Shown here: positions 8,942-17,857 of the stretch, in pieces
How the letters are laid out: each line of letters begins with the position of its first letter
Position numbering within the stretch: the first letter of the stretch is position 1
Source: Bacillota bacterium
Lineage (GTDB): Bacteria > Bacillota > Clostridia > Lachnospirales > Lachnospiraceae
Assembly: GCA_902363515.1 (NCBI GenBank)
Contig: CABJAN010000015.1
Location: forward strand, 1 to 64,000
DNA: 64,000 nucleotides
Reading direction: 5' to 3'
The notes under the pieces: generated by a model
Told to the model about the DNA's origin: nothing
The model's input: the letters and a program-made list of their open reading frames with translations, nothing else
The model's database searches: none
Translations under genes and position numbers: made by a program

Positions 8942-10018
8942 ATGATTTCTAATATACTTTCCGTCTGCTTTTTGATGGTTTTGCTTTATGTGACAATTCT
9001 CTACAAAAGCACTGCCGCATGTGCCCTGATGCTGCTTCTGCTTCTTTGTATGATTCTGGGACTTGGGAAATTTCTCTATGCTGTTTTTTGTCTGAAATTC
9101 CGTTTCCCCACGGTGCTTGCAGAAACCTTTCAAAAAAACACCTGCCCTTTTACCATTCTGGTCAAAAATACAGGTTTTTTTCCTGTTTCCGGACTTTCTA
9201 TGGATGTATGCCTTTTGGATGCTCAAAAAAATCTGGTAGAATCCAGTGTTTTGCACTTTTGCGTGCCTGGGAAAAAGACTACTCCCGTTTCCGGGACAGT
9301 CACCAGTAAACTTTATGGAAAATTTCAGATAGAAGGAAAAAATCTGCGTTTACACAGTTCTTTTTCCTTTTTGAATTTCCATCTCCCCGGAAAGTTCCGT
9401 TGCCAGGTATTCTTCTATCCCACAGCCATTCCTCTGGACGTTCGGATAAAAGAAACCACCCGGTATTTTGCTGCTGAGAGCCAGGGATTTGAAGAAATTC
9501 TTCCAGGAGGCGCTCTTCTTCCTTCCAATGAAATTCGCGAATTTCTTCCCGGAGACAAGATGCGTCAAATCCACTGGAAACTAAGCGCCAGAACAGGAAA
9601 CATTTTAGTCCGTGATCTTGGACGACCTGAAGGCTTTCCGGTTCTTGTGTTTCTCCAGCTTCAGGCTCTGCCTCCAAAAGATTCTGCCCGGCAGTTTAGT
9701 TGTTTTCTGGAATTTGCGGTGTCCCTTAGCTTCTCCCTTTTTGAAGCCAGATGCCATCATTTCGTTATCTGGTTTGACGAAAAAAATCAGCGTCTGGTGC
9801 GCTATCCTGTGCGGACAGAAGAGGAACTCACCTTGTGTATCTATGCTCTGCTTCATGAAACTTTATATGAAGGTAAAAAAGATTTATATGACTTTTATAC
9901 TGAAGAATATCCCGGTGATACTTATTGTACCCGCCTTGTTCTGTGTACTGATTTAACCCTTGGCTTTGACACCCAAAGCCCGTGTCCCTTTACGAATGAC
10001 ATGACCATTCCTGTATAA
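8942..10018 (+). CDS. DUF58 domain protein
   Basis: A 358-residue membrane-anchored DUF58 protein. Two hydrophobic segments occupy about residues 1-45. The extracted domain carries the family hallmark REFLPGDKMRQIHWK near residue 200 and a von Willebrand-like C-terminal half. I place the start at the ATG at 8942, one base after the MoxR stop, because the longer frame back to 8870 lies inside moxR. DUF58 proteins regularly accompany MoxR ATPases and are thought to be their partners at the membrane. Function remains unproven. Confidence 0.88.
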   Translation: MISNILSVCFLMVLLYVTILYKSTAACALMLLLLLCMILGLGKFLYAVFCLKFRFPTVLAETFQKNTCPFTILVKNTGFFPVSGLSMDVCLLDAQKNLVESSVLHFCVPGKKTTPVSGTVTSKLYGKFQIEGKNLRLHSSFSFLNFHLPGKFRCQVFFYPTAIPLDVRIKETTRYFAAESQGFEEILPGGALLPSNEIREFLPGDKMRQIHWKLSARTGNILVRDLGRPEGFPVLVFLQLQALPPKDSARQFSCFLEFAVSLSFSLFEARCHHFVIWFDEKNQRLVRYPVRTEEELTLCIYALLHETLYEGKKDLYDFYTEEYPGDTYCTRLVLCTDLTLGFDTQSPCPFTNDMTIPV

Positions 10019-10033
10019 AAAGGAGGATGCCTC

Positions 10034-12412
10034 ATGAAAAAAGAAAAAACGCCTTTAGTTTCCATACAGCCGAAAACAGTACAGCCTGTCACTGCCTGGC
10101 AACATGCAGTTTTGTTTTTATGCCGTTTTTTTCTGTACGTTTCTGCTTCTTTGGGCTTTCTGCTTTCTTTCTTATTCATCCTCTCCAAGCCCTGGAACTC
10201 AGAAGCTTTTGCTCCGTGGATTCTTGTATTCTCACTCTTTTTTACCATAGTCCAAAGTATTCCTAAACCCAAATACCAAAGAAGGCTTTTGCTTGGTTTC
10301 TTCATTTTGGGAGTTTTCCTCCTCTACCTGAAACATGAAAATTTCCTTCTGGAGATTCAGGCTTTTCTTGGGAAACTGAATCATATTTTTGAAGATAGCT
10401 ATGGGATATCCTTATTTCCATCCTATGCTTTAAAAGGAGATGACTACCATCTGTTCCTGCCTGCAGCTACAGGTGTATTTTTGCTGCTTTTCTACCTTGC
10501 TGCTACAATCAAAAAAACCTTTTTCCTTCTTCTTTTGCTGCTTCTCCCTCCATCCCTGGATTTTTTGCTTAATGTGAATCCCTCTTTTGTTTCCTTTGGC
10601 TTTCTTCTGGCTGCGTTCTTATTTTGGAATGTTTTAAAGCAAAACCAGTCTCCTGGAATTTCTGCGCTGGCAGTTCCCTGCTGCACACTTTTCCTCTATT
10701 TTTTGTGCGCCCAGGTATTGGTTCCAACAGTTTCACAGCATCTTTTTCAATGGAGAAAGCCCCTTTATACAAAGGTAAATGAGCTCCGTACAGCCTTGTT
10801 TGAGCAAGCTTCTGATACTTCTGCGTCTTCGCGCCCAAAAGAACAGGTACGTTCCAGAGAATCTCTGAGCAATACCGCTCCTGTTCATAACAATGAAACG
10901 ATGTTTTATTTTTCCTCAGATTCCCGTCCTTTAGAGTCCATCTATTTAAGAGGGTTCGTGGGAAAAACTTATACAGGCTCCCAGTGGAAATCTTGCGAAG
11001 ACCAGCTCTTAGAGGATTTCCTGCACGCTAATAAGCGTGATTCCCAAGACAATATTTCATTATTACACAACATTCCCTTTGATACTGTAAAAAAGCAGAA
11101 CAACAGCCTTTATGAAATGACTCTTTCTCCTGCTTTTTCTGCCTCTTACAGTTATCTTCCCTGGGGTGTCCAGATTCCTGATAACCTTGAAACCGGAGAA
11201 TCTAATGAGTTAAAAAAGCCTTTTTCGAAATCCGTAAGCTTCTCTGGCATTCCCCTTGCCTTATCTGATGCCCAAATCCTGGAATCCCCTGGGCTTTCTT
11301 CGCGAAAAGCTGCAACAGAGAAACTCTACCATTCTTATGTAACAAAGCATTATCTGGAGATTCCAAAAAACAAGCTTTCTACCCTCTCAGAAGAAATCCA
11401 GAAGCTTCCTGTGTTCCAGTCCATGCCCAAGCAGCCTTCTGTTTCTCAGATTCAGGATGCAGCCCGGGAAATCCAGACTTTTCTCTGGGAGCATGCTTCT
11501 TACAGCCTGAATTTAGATCCTCTTCCCTTTGGCAATGAGTTTGTGGAAGATTTTCTGTTTCGTCAGCACCAAGGATTCTGTATTCATTTTGCTACTGCAG
11601 GTACTCTTTTATTCCGCATGTATGGAATTCCTGCCCGTTATGTCAGTGGTTATGTCATTCACCCACAGGATTTGCAGGCAACAGACAGTGGTTCCTATAC
11701 CAGCCAGATTACAGATGCTTCTGCCCATGCCTGGACGGAAATCTATGTTGGAAAGGGCGGATGGATTCCCGTGGAAGTGACGCCCTCTGCCTCTGATACA
11801 ACAGCTTCCATTCCCCAGAATCAGGAAGAGAGTTCTCAAAACCAGGCTCAGCCACCCAAACCGGTAGAAAAAGAACCCGAAGTTTCCCCTGAAACACCTG
11901 GGAAAAATCCCGAAAAAGGGAACGCCGCTCCCTCCCAAAAGGAAGAAAGCAAAGGGCAAAAAACGCCTTCTATTGTAACAGCCTTTTTGTCCATACTGCG
12001 CCTCTTGTTGCTTCTTTTTGTAGCAGTGACACTATTTTTTGCAGCCCTTCTTCTTTGGCGCACCCTTTGTTTCCGGAAGCATCTTGGCTACTTTGCCGTT
12101 TCTTCTTATGATTGTTTTCAAACTATTTTCAGAAGCCTATTAAAGCTCTGGGAACGTCTCTATGACTTCTCTTCTAAGGGACTGTCAGACCAGGAACTTT
12201 TCCTCTTGTTTACGGAAAGGCTTCCAAAAAAAGAGCAAAAAATCTTTCTGGAATTCTACCAGATGGCGGAAGGCTTCACCTTTGGGCAGGCGAAACCAGA
12301 GAAAAAACAACTGCGGGATTTGCGGACGGTTTATGGGATTTACAGAAAAAAACTGCTGAAAAACAGCAGTCCTTTCAGGCGGTTTTATATTGGTTATATA
12401 TTAGGATGGTAA
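10034..12412 (+). CDS. membrane transglutaminase-like protein
   Basis: A 792-residue TgpA-like protein. The N-terminus (about residues 25-235) has several hydrophobic segments. An extracytoplasmic transglutaminase-like domain follows, with Cys516 in GFCIHFATAG, His565 in SAHAWTEIY and, where the triad aspartate is usual, Glu581 in WIPVEVTPS. A Pro/Glu/Lys-rich linker (about 600-650) leads to a further membrane helix near residues 655-680 and a DUF4129-like cytosolic tail. It probably has a transamidase, peptidase or structural role in the cell envelope. An AGGAGG site lies upstream. The 3' end overlaps the convergent nucleosidase gene by 12 bases. Confidence 0.88.
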   Translation: MKKEKTPLVSIQPKTVQPVTAWQHAVLFLCRFFLYVSASLGFLLSFLFILSKPWNSEAFAPWILVFSLFFTIVQSIPKPKYQRRLLLGFFILGVFLLYLKHENFLLEIQAFLGKLNHIFEDSYGISLFPSYALKGDDYHLFLPAATGVFLLLFYLAATIKKTFFLLLLLLLPPSLDFLLNVNPSFVSFGFLLAAFLFWNVLKQNQSPGISALAVPCCTLFLYFLCAQVLVPTVSQHLFQWRKPLYTKVNELRTALFEQASDTSASSRPKEQVRSRESLSNTAPVHNNETMFYFSSDSRPLESIYLRGFVGKTYTGSQWKSCEDQLLEDFLHANKRDSQDNISLLHNIPFDTVKKQNNSLYEMTLSPAFSASYSYLPWGVQIPDNLETGESNELKKPFSKSVSFSGIPLALSDAQILESPGLSSRKAATEKLYHSYVTKHYLEIPKNKLSTLSEEIQKLPVFQSMPKQPSVSQIQDAAREIQTFLWEHASYSLNLDPLPFGNEFVEDFLFRQHQGFCIHFATAGTLLFRMYGIPARYVSGYVIHPQDLQATDSGSYTSQITDASAHAWTEIYVGKGGWIPVEVTPSASDTTASIPQNQEESSQNQAQPPKPVEKEPEVSPETPGKNPEKGNAAPSQKEESKGQKTPSIVTAFLSILRLLLLLFVAVTLFFAALLLWRTLCFRKHLGYFAVSSYDCFQTIFRSLLKLWERLYDFSSKGLSDQELFLLFTERLPKKEQKIFLEFYQMAEGFTFGQAKPEKKQLRDLRTVYGIYRKKLLKNSSPFRRFYIGYILGW

Positions 12413-13087
12413 CTGTTCCAGAATACCAATCACAATCTTTGCGCATTGTCTGGAAGCAGCCTCACAGTTTTTTTCAAAATTTTCTGCCCCTTTATGATCT
12501 GCTGTATCAGTAATGGTTCTTACACTTAAAAATGGAATCTCATTGACATAGCATACATGGGCTGCGCTGGTGGTTTCCATATCTACAGAAAGGGGCCCAC
12601 AGGCTGCATTAATTTCTTCCCTTTTATCCTCCTCAATAAACTGTTCCCCTGTTACCATTCTGCCAAAAAGCATGGGAAAGGAGGTCTGGCTGCTATATTG
12701 CCTGGCAGCCAGAAGGAGATTCTCATCTGCACAAAAATAGTTCTCCTTCAGCCATGGGTGAAATTCTGTCAAAATATCCTCCGCCACATCATGATACATC
12801 ATCTGCTTGGATACCACAGTGTCAAATAATTGTACGCTTTCATCCATTCCCCCTGCTGTTCCCGCATTTATCATGTGTGTTACCTGAAATTCATCAATTA
12901 AAATCTGCGCTGCAATGGCTGCATTTACTTTACAGACACCACTGTACACGGCAACTACAGGATGCTTACCTATCCTGCCTTTGTAAAACTTCAGCATTGC
13001 CTTTTCTATTGTTTACTCTATTTCTATATAGTTTAGAAACGGTTCTAATTCTGTATCGCTGGCACATAAAATCCCTATGTTTTTCAT
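12401..13087 (-). pseudogene. mtnN: 5'-methylthioadenosine/S-adenosylhomocysteine nucleosidase, broken by an in-frame stop
   Basis: This would cleave adenine from methylthioadenosine or S-adenosylhomocysteine. The intact frame runs from an ATG at 13087 with a strong GGAGG seven bases upstream. It reads MKNIGILCASDTELEPFLNY, then meets TAA as codon 25 (13015-13013) and continues in the same frame through all remaining family motifs: YSGVCKVNAA, INAGTAGGMDE, VDMETTSAAHVCY and TITDTADH. The residue matching catalytic Glu12 of E. coli MTAN is Glu13, upstream of the stop. An internal ATG at 12997 could give 198 residues, but it has only a weak AAAGG and would lack that glutamate. The likely readings are a recent inactivating mutation, a base-call error or recoding. 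Confidence 0.8.
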
Positions 13088-13110
13088 GCCTTTTCCTCCG
13101 CCTTTCCTTT

Positions 13111-13824
13111 TTAGTCCAATAGTCTCTCCAACAGTTGTTTTCGGTTGTTAATATAAAGCTCCGTAATCTGGTAACTGCTGGTCTCCTCATAGTCACAGGA
13201 ATGCAATTTTCCTTCATCAAAGGTCAAAATTTCCGCTTCCGGCATCCCCAGTAAAATCGGGGAATGGGTCACAATAAAAAATTGCGCTCCTGCTTTTGCA
13301 CATTCATGAATATTTATTAAAAGTGTCAGTTGTCTCTGGGGTGACAAAGCAGCCTCCGGCTCATCCAGCAAATACAGCCCATGAGGTCGAAACTGATTTT
13401 GAGCCAGGGTCAGAAAACTTTCTCCATGAGACTTTTCGTGATATTTTTGAGACGGATGGTCTGCATCCGCATAATCCATCTCTTTGGTTGCCACATTATA
13501 AAAACTCTCTGCTCTCAGAAAATATCCCCATCCGGGTCGATTACAGCTTCGCACAAGCCGGATAGCTTCACAAAGTTCCGAATGAGAATCAAAAGTAGAA
13601 AAGTGATAATTTCTGCTCCCCCCTTCCGGATTAAATCCAGCCGCTATGGCAATAGCTTCCAGCAAAGTGGACTTGCCACTGCCATTCTCCCCCACAAAAA
13701 AAGTGATGGGACTGGTAAATTCCAGACTTTTTAACTCATGTAAAGCCTCTATTTCCCTCAGGTAACTATAGGGGGCAATCCTCTTCCAGTCAATCGAAAG
13801 CCCTTTGATAAATTGCGTATTCAT
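13111..13824 (-). CDS. AAA-family ATPase, ABC/SMC-like
   Basis: A 237-residue soluble P-loop ATPase of the AAA_15/AAA_21 (OLD/SMC-like) type. Walker A is GENGSGKSTLL (residues 45-55). A signature-like LSPQRQ follows the Walker B LYLLDEPEAAL near residue 155, and the switch histidine is in FIVTHSPILLGMPEAEI. There are no transmembrane segments and no partner permease, so it is not a transporter subunit. Such stand-alone proteins are common in Firmicutes and their role is not known. It sits 23 bases upstream of the broken nucleosidase gene and probably shares its transcript. I saw no adjacent nuclease that would make it a defence pair. Confidence 0.8.
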   Translation of the reverse strand: MNTQFIKGLSIDWKRIAPYSYLREIEALHELKSLEFTSPITFFVGENGSGKSTLLEAIAIAAGFNPEGGSRNYHFSTFDSHSELCEAIRLVRSCNRPGWGYFLRAESFYNVATKEMDYADADHPSQKYHEKSHGESFLTLAQNQFRPHGLYLLDEPEAALSPQRQLTLLINIHECAKAGAQFFIVTHSPILLGMPEAEILTFDEGKLHSCDYEETSSYQITELYINNRKQLLERLLD

Positions 13825-13867
13825 GACTCACCTCCAGTTTCTTTTATGGACATTTTTATATGAATTT

Positions 13868-13896
13868 ATTATACGGAAAAACAACTCCCTGAACAA
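13868..13896 (-). promoter_or_regulatory. promoter of the AAA ATPase gene
   Basis: TTGTTC (13896-13891), 17 bases, then TATAAT (13873-13868) on the minus strand, about 45 bases before the start codon. The rest of the 275-base gap to the Rpn gene shows nothing else I can support. Confidence 0.65.
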
Positions 13897-14099
13897 GAAC
13901 TTTTCCTCTTGATTTTCTTCTATGTTTTGGTATACTGGAAACATAAATTCTATTTTTCTATGAACACTCTTAAATTCCTGACATTTCGTCAAATAATCCT
14001 TTTATCTTATCTTGAAAGTTGGTGATGCCTTTGAACTAAATATCCTTTCTTTGTGTTGCCTCAAAATCATATCTTTGTTAAAATAAAGGAGGAACTTAT

Positions 14100-15008
14100 T
14101 TGGAACATTATTATTTAAATCGTAAGTATAAAGACAGACTGTTCCGTTTCATTTTCAGTGACAAGGGAAATTTGCTGCAGCTTTATAATGCCATCAATGA
14201 CAGTCATTACAACAATCCTGATGACTTAGTTATTACAACCATTGATGACGTAGTCTATATGGGGATGAAAAATGACTTATCGTTTATTATTGATGATATC
14301 ATGAGTCTTTATGAACATCAAAGCACCCACAGCCCCAACCTTCCCCTGCGTGGTCTCTTTTATTTCTCTGCCATGTACCGGAATTACATTGAACCCATGA
14401 AGCAAAAGCTTTATACAGATTCTCCCCTCAGGATTCATTTTCCAGTATATCTGGTATTTTACAATGGTTCCATGGAAGAACCGGAGCGTAAAGAAATTCC
14501 ACTCAGTGACTTATTTATTCAGAATGGAAAAGGATTGCAGCCTGCTTTAGAATGCACTGCCCTTCTACTGAATATCAATGTTGGACATAATCAGGAACTC
14601 ATGGAAAAATGCCGCATTTTAAAAGAGTATGCCCAGTTTATTCACACAATCCGCAGCAAAATTTCTGTAGGACTTCCATTTCAAGAAGCGGTAGAAACTG
14701 CAGTGGAAGATTGCATTTCCCAAAATATCCTGTCTGAGATACTACGTAAAAACAAGGCTGAGGTGATAGATATGATCTTAACAGAATATGACGAAAATGA
14801 ATTCCGGGAATTCTTAAAAGAAGATTCCTGGAAAAAAGGCCACGAAGCTGGAGTACAGGACGGCATCAAAACTGGCATACGTGAGATAATTCGCACTTTC
14901 ACAGAACTACAGCTTCCCAAAGAACAGCTTCTGGACAAATTAACGAACAGTTTTTCTCTTTCTGTGGAAGAGGCAGAAGAATATATAGAAAAATACAGTA
15001 AACTTTAA
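14100..15008 (+). CDS. Rpn family recombination-promoting nuclease
   Basis: A 302-residue member of the Rpn/PDDEXK nuclease family (formerly called transposase_31). In E. coli, Rpn proteins are DNA endonucleases that promote RecA-independent recombination. The N-terminal catalytic region is about residues 10-110. It holds the acidic run NDLSFIIDDI followed by SLYEHQS, matching the D..ExQ core. The C-terminus (about 240-300) is charged and helical, with a degenerate HEAGVQDGIKTGIR repeat seen in this family. The start is TTG at 14100, preceded by AAAGGAGG; no upstream ATG fits. No terminal inverted repeats or target duplication flank it, so it is not an insertion sequence. Confidence 0.85.
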   Translation: MEHYYLNRKYKDRLFRFIFSDKGNLLQLYNAINDSHYNNPDDLVITTIDDVVYMGMKNDLSFIIDDIMSLYEHQSTHSPNLPLRGLFYFSAMYRNYIEPMKQKLYTDSPLRIHFPVYLVFYNGSMEEPERKEIPLSDLFIQNGKGLQPALECTALLLNINVGHNQELMEKCRILKEYAQFIHTIRSKISVGLPFQEAVETAVEDCISQNILSEILRKNKAEVIDMILTEYDENEFREFLKEDSWKKGHEAGVQDGIKTGIREIIRTFTELQLPKEQLLDKLTNSFSLSVEEAEEYIEKYSKL

Positions 15009-15012
15009 ATGT

Positions 15013-15044
15013 ATTGGCACTCCTTGAGCGCACGGAGTGCCAAT
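15013..15044. terminator. hairpin between convergent genes
   Basis: A perfect 11-bp stem (ATTGGCACTCC with GGAGTGCCAAT) and a 10-base loop lie between the Rpn gene and the convergent HAD gene. It sits where a shared terminator is expected, though the flanking T-runs are poor. Confidence 0.55.
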
Positions 15045-15045
15045 A

Positions 15046-15693
15046 TTAAAGTAATCTTAAAAGTTCCAGCGGACTCTCTGTCTGCTGAAACTCTGCCTTT
15101 CTCTGAGCTACATACCAAACTGCCTGCACTGCCTTCATTCCCATTTTCTCTGCTGCTTCCAATTCAAAACTTCCACCATCTCCCACATACAAACATTCCT
15201 GTGGAAACACTTGCAGTCTCTCCAGACATCTTTCAAAAATTGCAGCATCTGGTTTCTGTAATCCCTCATCATAGGACAGAAGCGGAACATCAAAATATGG
15301 ATATAAAATACTCTTTTTAATAACCTTTGCCTCTTCGGAAAAACAATTACTGATTAATCCAATCTGAATTTTCCTTTCCTTCAGCGCACTCAGTAATGGT
15401 ATAATTTCCTTGTGTAAATGGCAAAATAATTCTTCCTTTGTATGAATACGTTTTGCAGCTATATATCTTAATTTTTCTTCTGAATAGCTATTATTTTCTT
15501 TCAAAATCCGCTCTAATACTTCTTCAAAAGAAAGCTTTCCAATGGTTCTTTTGGTTTCGGTTTCTCTCCATATTTTTCTGAAATTCTCTTCTGAAATCCC
15601 TGCATCTTTCGCCATTTCCGCGCTGAAATATAAAGGACATTCATAATGAGTAATCAGGGTCTCATACATATCAAAAATCACTGCTTTTATCAA
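15046..15693 (-). CDS. HAD superfamily hydrolase
   Basis: A subfamily IA haloacid-dehalogenase-like hydrolase of about 215 residues. The nucleophile motif is VIFDMYETL, motif II is ISNCF, the conserved lysine is in QKPDAAIF and the acidic motif is VGDGGSFELEAAE. A helical cap lies between motifs I and II. The frame is open back to a GTG/ATG overlapping the previous stop (15720/15717). A strong AGGAGG at 15700-15705 lies inside that stretch, six bases before a TTG at 15693, which gives the usual N-terminus (M)IKAVIFDMYETL. I therefore prefer the TTG start. It is the last gene of a four-gene operon. The substrate is unknown. Confidence 0.85.
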   Translation of the reverse strand: MIKAVIFDMYETLITHYECPLYFSAEMAKDAGISEENFRKIWRETETKRTIGKLSFEEVLERILKENNSYSEEKLRYIAAKRIHTKEELFCHLHKEIIPLLSALKERKIQIGLISNCFSEEAKVIKKSILYPYFDVPLLSYDEGLQKPDAAIFERCLERLQVFPQECLYVGDGGSFELEAAEKMGMKAVQAVWYVAQRKAEFQQTESPLELLRLL

Positions 15694-15716
15694 TGTTTTC
15701 CTCCTCTGCGAATCCA

Positions 15717-16166
15717 TCACAACTGCACTTTCTCAAACCTATATTTCTGTCTGATATCAGGATATTTTTCCCTGTCTACTTCGCTCATAAACATAGCCAA
15801 GGGTCTGGCACAGACTTTAAACGGTGTATATAATGCCTGGTAAATTACCAGACGTTCTCCTGTTTCTGTGTGTTGTGCAAATGCCAGTACCTTATAGAGA
15901 TATTCTGAAGTTTTTTCTGAAACCCACTCTCTTTTAAAATGCTGTACAATATCTCCTTCCTGAATATCTCTGGTGGAAATCTCTTCTTTGCTCTCCGGTT
16001 CTGTATTAATTTCCACGTATTCTTCTTTATCCAGAGATACCGGCACTCCTGTTTTTCCTACAATATGAACGCCGCCATACCAGGTTCCGGTTGTTTCAAA
16101 AACATCTCCGATTTCATATTCTGATGAATATTCATCATTCTTTTTCATAATTCTGATTTTTCCCAT
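15717..16166 (-). CDS. DUF1653 domain protein
   Basis: A 149-residue protein. The C-terminal 75 residues match DUF1653: [11 protein letters not shown] near residue 75, then [25 protein letters not shown] and ending in [19 protein letters not shown]1653 proteins are small and poorly understood. The N-terminal half contains a beta-rich stretch, [18 protein letters not shown]. The ATG at 16166 has GAGGAGG five to seven bases upstream, whereas the ATG at 16184 overlaps the upstream gene and lacks such a site. It belongs to the operon running from 17723 to 15046. Confidence 0.82.
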   Translation of the reverse strand: MGKIRIMKKNDEYSSEYEIGDVFETTGTWYGGVHIVGKTGVPVSLDKEEYVEINTEPESKEEISTRDIQEGDIVQHFKREWVSEKTSEYLYKVLAFAQHTETGERLVIYQALYTPFKVCARPLAMFMSEVDREKYPDIRQKYRFEKVQL

Positions 16167-16176
16167 TATATCCTCC

Positions 16177-16827
16177 TCATACACTTAAACTCAGCAATAG
16201 TTTGCTATATCTCACTGTTCTTCTCTCAATATCCTCTTGGGTAACGCCATAATAAAGATATAATTCCTGTGCTATTTTTCCCAGGGTTTTCATTCTCTTT
16301 TTGTTTCCTCTGTAAGAGATATCAAACATCTCCCAATGATAATCTACTGCGATTTCTATGGTCCCACCCTGATATTTTATTTCATATATATGAAAATCCA
16401 TGGCAATCTCACAATCTGGTATTTCTTCCACCACTTTGCTACGCTGTCTTACCTTTTCCAAAAACGCATCCATGGCTTTCTTATCAGAGGTATCAGGATG
16501 TTCAATATCTCTCAGTTCTCCTAACAATTCCGGCTTATATTTCCAAATTACCCCTTCCTTCCAACACTTTTTTTGTTCTTCATAACGCCTTTGTGTGGTG
16601 CTGATTTCTGTTATATCATAGTGCTCTTTTGCATACTCTAACACTTCCTCCAGGGTATGACTTCCTGGGTGAATTCTCTTTTTCGCCTTCTTTTGTTTTC
16701 TTCTATAAATTGCATTCTTTATCCGCATTTTTACAGATTGTTTTCCTGTTTTTCCTGCAACAAACACACTGGTAGGACCATCTGAACCAACGATAATACT
16801 TATCGCTTCTTTCCGCATTTTCCCCAC
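16177..16827 (-). CDS. uncharacterised protein with an N-terminal GSDGPTSVF motif
   Basis: A 216-residue soluble protein that I do not recognise as a whole. The first 25 residues read [20 protein letters not shown] and continue VFVAGK. This resembles the GGADGPT-type sequence of sodium-pumping decarboxylase beta subunits, but there is no membrane domain. Residues 30-55 are very basic ([21 protein letters not shown]). The rest is helical and charged, with a beta stretch near [20 protein letters not shown]. The start is GTG at 16827, because AAGGAG lies six bases before it and 15 before the next ATG. It lies between a nitrilase-family gene and DUF1653 in one operon. Confidence 0.7.
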   Translation of the reverse strand: MGKMRKEAISIIVGSDGPTSVFVAGKTGKQSVKMRIKNAIYRRKQKKAKKRIHPGSHTLEEVLEYAKEHYDITEISTTQRRYEEQKKCWKEGVIWKYKPELLGELRDIEHPDTSDKKAMDAFLEKVRQRSKVVEEIPDCEIAMDFHIYEIKYQGGTIEIAVDYHWEMFDISYRGNKKRMKTLGKIAQELYLYYGVTQEDIERRTVRYSKLLLSLSV

Positions 16828-16841
16828 AAAACACTCCTTTT

Positions 16842-17723
16842 CTACTCCCTGTAATCTGTCCTGACAAAGGGTTTTTCAATCCTGGTCTCCACTAATTTTC
16901 CATATTTTTTCGGATGGCGGTATGTATTTCCATGAACCTCTGTTTCCCGGTATTTCCGCAATTGCTGTAAATCCAGCTCAGCAAGATAAATCCCCTCTTT
17001 TTCACCGGCCTGCAAAATGCAGGTATCCCTGGAGCCTTCCAGTTCCGGTAAGTAAACTATTCCATCAAAAACACTGGAACCTCCATTGCAGTCCGGCACA
17101 GTTCCCGGATAATTGCATGTAGCAATGGCTGTCATGTTCTCATAAGCTCTGCCCCGAAGCTGGGACAGACGATTAATTTCCATGGGGCAGGCGTTGGGAA
17201 CCAGGATTAATTCTGCTCCCTTTAGCATAAGAATTCTCGCGCTTTCCGGAAACTCTCTGTCATAACAAATCATGGCTCCCACCTGCACTTCACCTGCTTC
17301 TGTGTCTAATGTTGTGACATAAAAATCCTCTCCTGGTGTCAGATTTGCCTCCACTGAAAAATCGCAGGTATGTACTTTTGCATACACCAGTTTTTGTACT
17401 CCATACCGGTCAAACAGAACCATGGAATTGCGTGGAAATGGCTCAAATTTCTCCAATAAAGTGACTCCGATTGCCATGTTCAGTTCTTTTGCCAGACTGC
17501 CAAAAGCATTCACAAAATCACTCTCAACCAGAATAGCTTCTGCCTGCCATTCTTTTACAGGCCTGTCATAAATTCTATAACCATTGCTCCACATTTCCGG
17601 AAACAGGGCAATATCCGCTCCCATTTCTTTTGCCTTTTTACAACACTCTATACCCTTTTCCAGATTCTCCTCCAGCGTTTTATCAGGCGCAATTTGCAGC
17701 AACGCAATTTTTAAAATACTCAT
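16842..17723 (-). CDS. carbon-nitrogen hydrolase (nitrilase superfamily)
   Basis: A 293-residue amidase of the nitrilase superfamily. The catalytic triad is visible as Glu43 (FPEMW), Lys116 (AKVHTCDF) and Cys153 (MICYDREFPES). The fold is the usual four-layer alpha-beta-beta-alpha sandwich with no extra domain, so it is a free amidase or carbamoylase rather than NAD synthetase. The substrate cannot be told from sequence. I take the ATG at 17723 with GGGAG seven bases before it rather than the ATG at 17738. It is the first gene of a four-gene operon with a good promoter just upstream, immediately after the terminator of the ABC exporter operon. Confidence 0.88.
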   Translation of the reverse strand: MSILKIALLQIAPDKTLEENLEKGIECCKKAKEMGADIALFPEMWSNGYRIYDRPVKEWQAEAILVESDFVNAFGSLAKELNMAIGVTLLEKFEPFPRNSMVLFDRYGVQKLVYAKVHTCDFSVEANLTPGEDFYVTTLDTEAGEVQVGAMICYDREFPESARILMLKGAELILVPNACPMEINRLSQLRGRAYENMTAIATCNYPGTVPDCNGGSSVFDGIVYLPELEGSRDTCILQAGEKEGIYLAELDLQQLRKYRETEVHGNTYRHPKKYGKLVETRIEKPFVRTDYRE

Positions 17724-17759
17724 ATATCTGTCTCCCATAAACCTTTTTTACATGCAATT

Positions 17760-17788
17760 ATTATACCACCCACCCCGTCTCCTCTCAA
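17760..17788 (-). promoter_or_regulatory. promoter of the nitrilase-family operon
   Basis: TTGAGA (17788-17783), 17 bases, then TATAAT (17765-17760) on the minus strand, about 37 bases upstream of the start. Confidence 0.7.
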
Positions 17789-17789
17789 T

Positions 17790-17844
17790 GAAAAAAACAG
17801 AGCCACCTCAGTAATTACTTCTGTCAAATACCGGATGGCTCTGT
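17790..17844 (-). terminator. terminator of the marR-ABC operon
   Basis: On the minus strand ACAGAGCC near 17844 pairs with GGCTCTGT ending at 17797, followed by seven T residues (17796-17790). It starts 14 bases after the ABC gene stop. Confidence 0.85.
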
Positions 17845-17857
17845 CTCTTACTCATTT

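Noticed and set aside
13111..13824. AAA ATPase considered as part of a defence system with the nearby Rpn nuclease
   Set aside because: The two genes are divergent with separate promoters, and the ATPase has no nuclease or effector domain; no typical defence partner is adjacent.
14100..15008. Rpn protein considered as an insertion-sequence transposase
   Set aside because: There are no terminal inverted repeats or target-site duplications, and the family has nuclease rather than DDE-transposase motifs.
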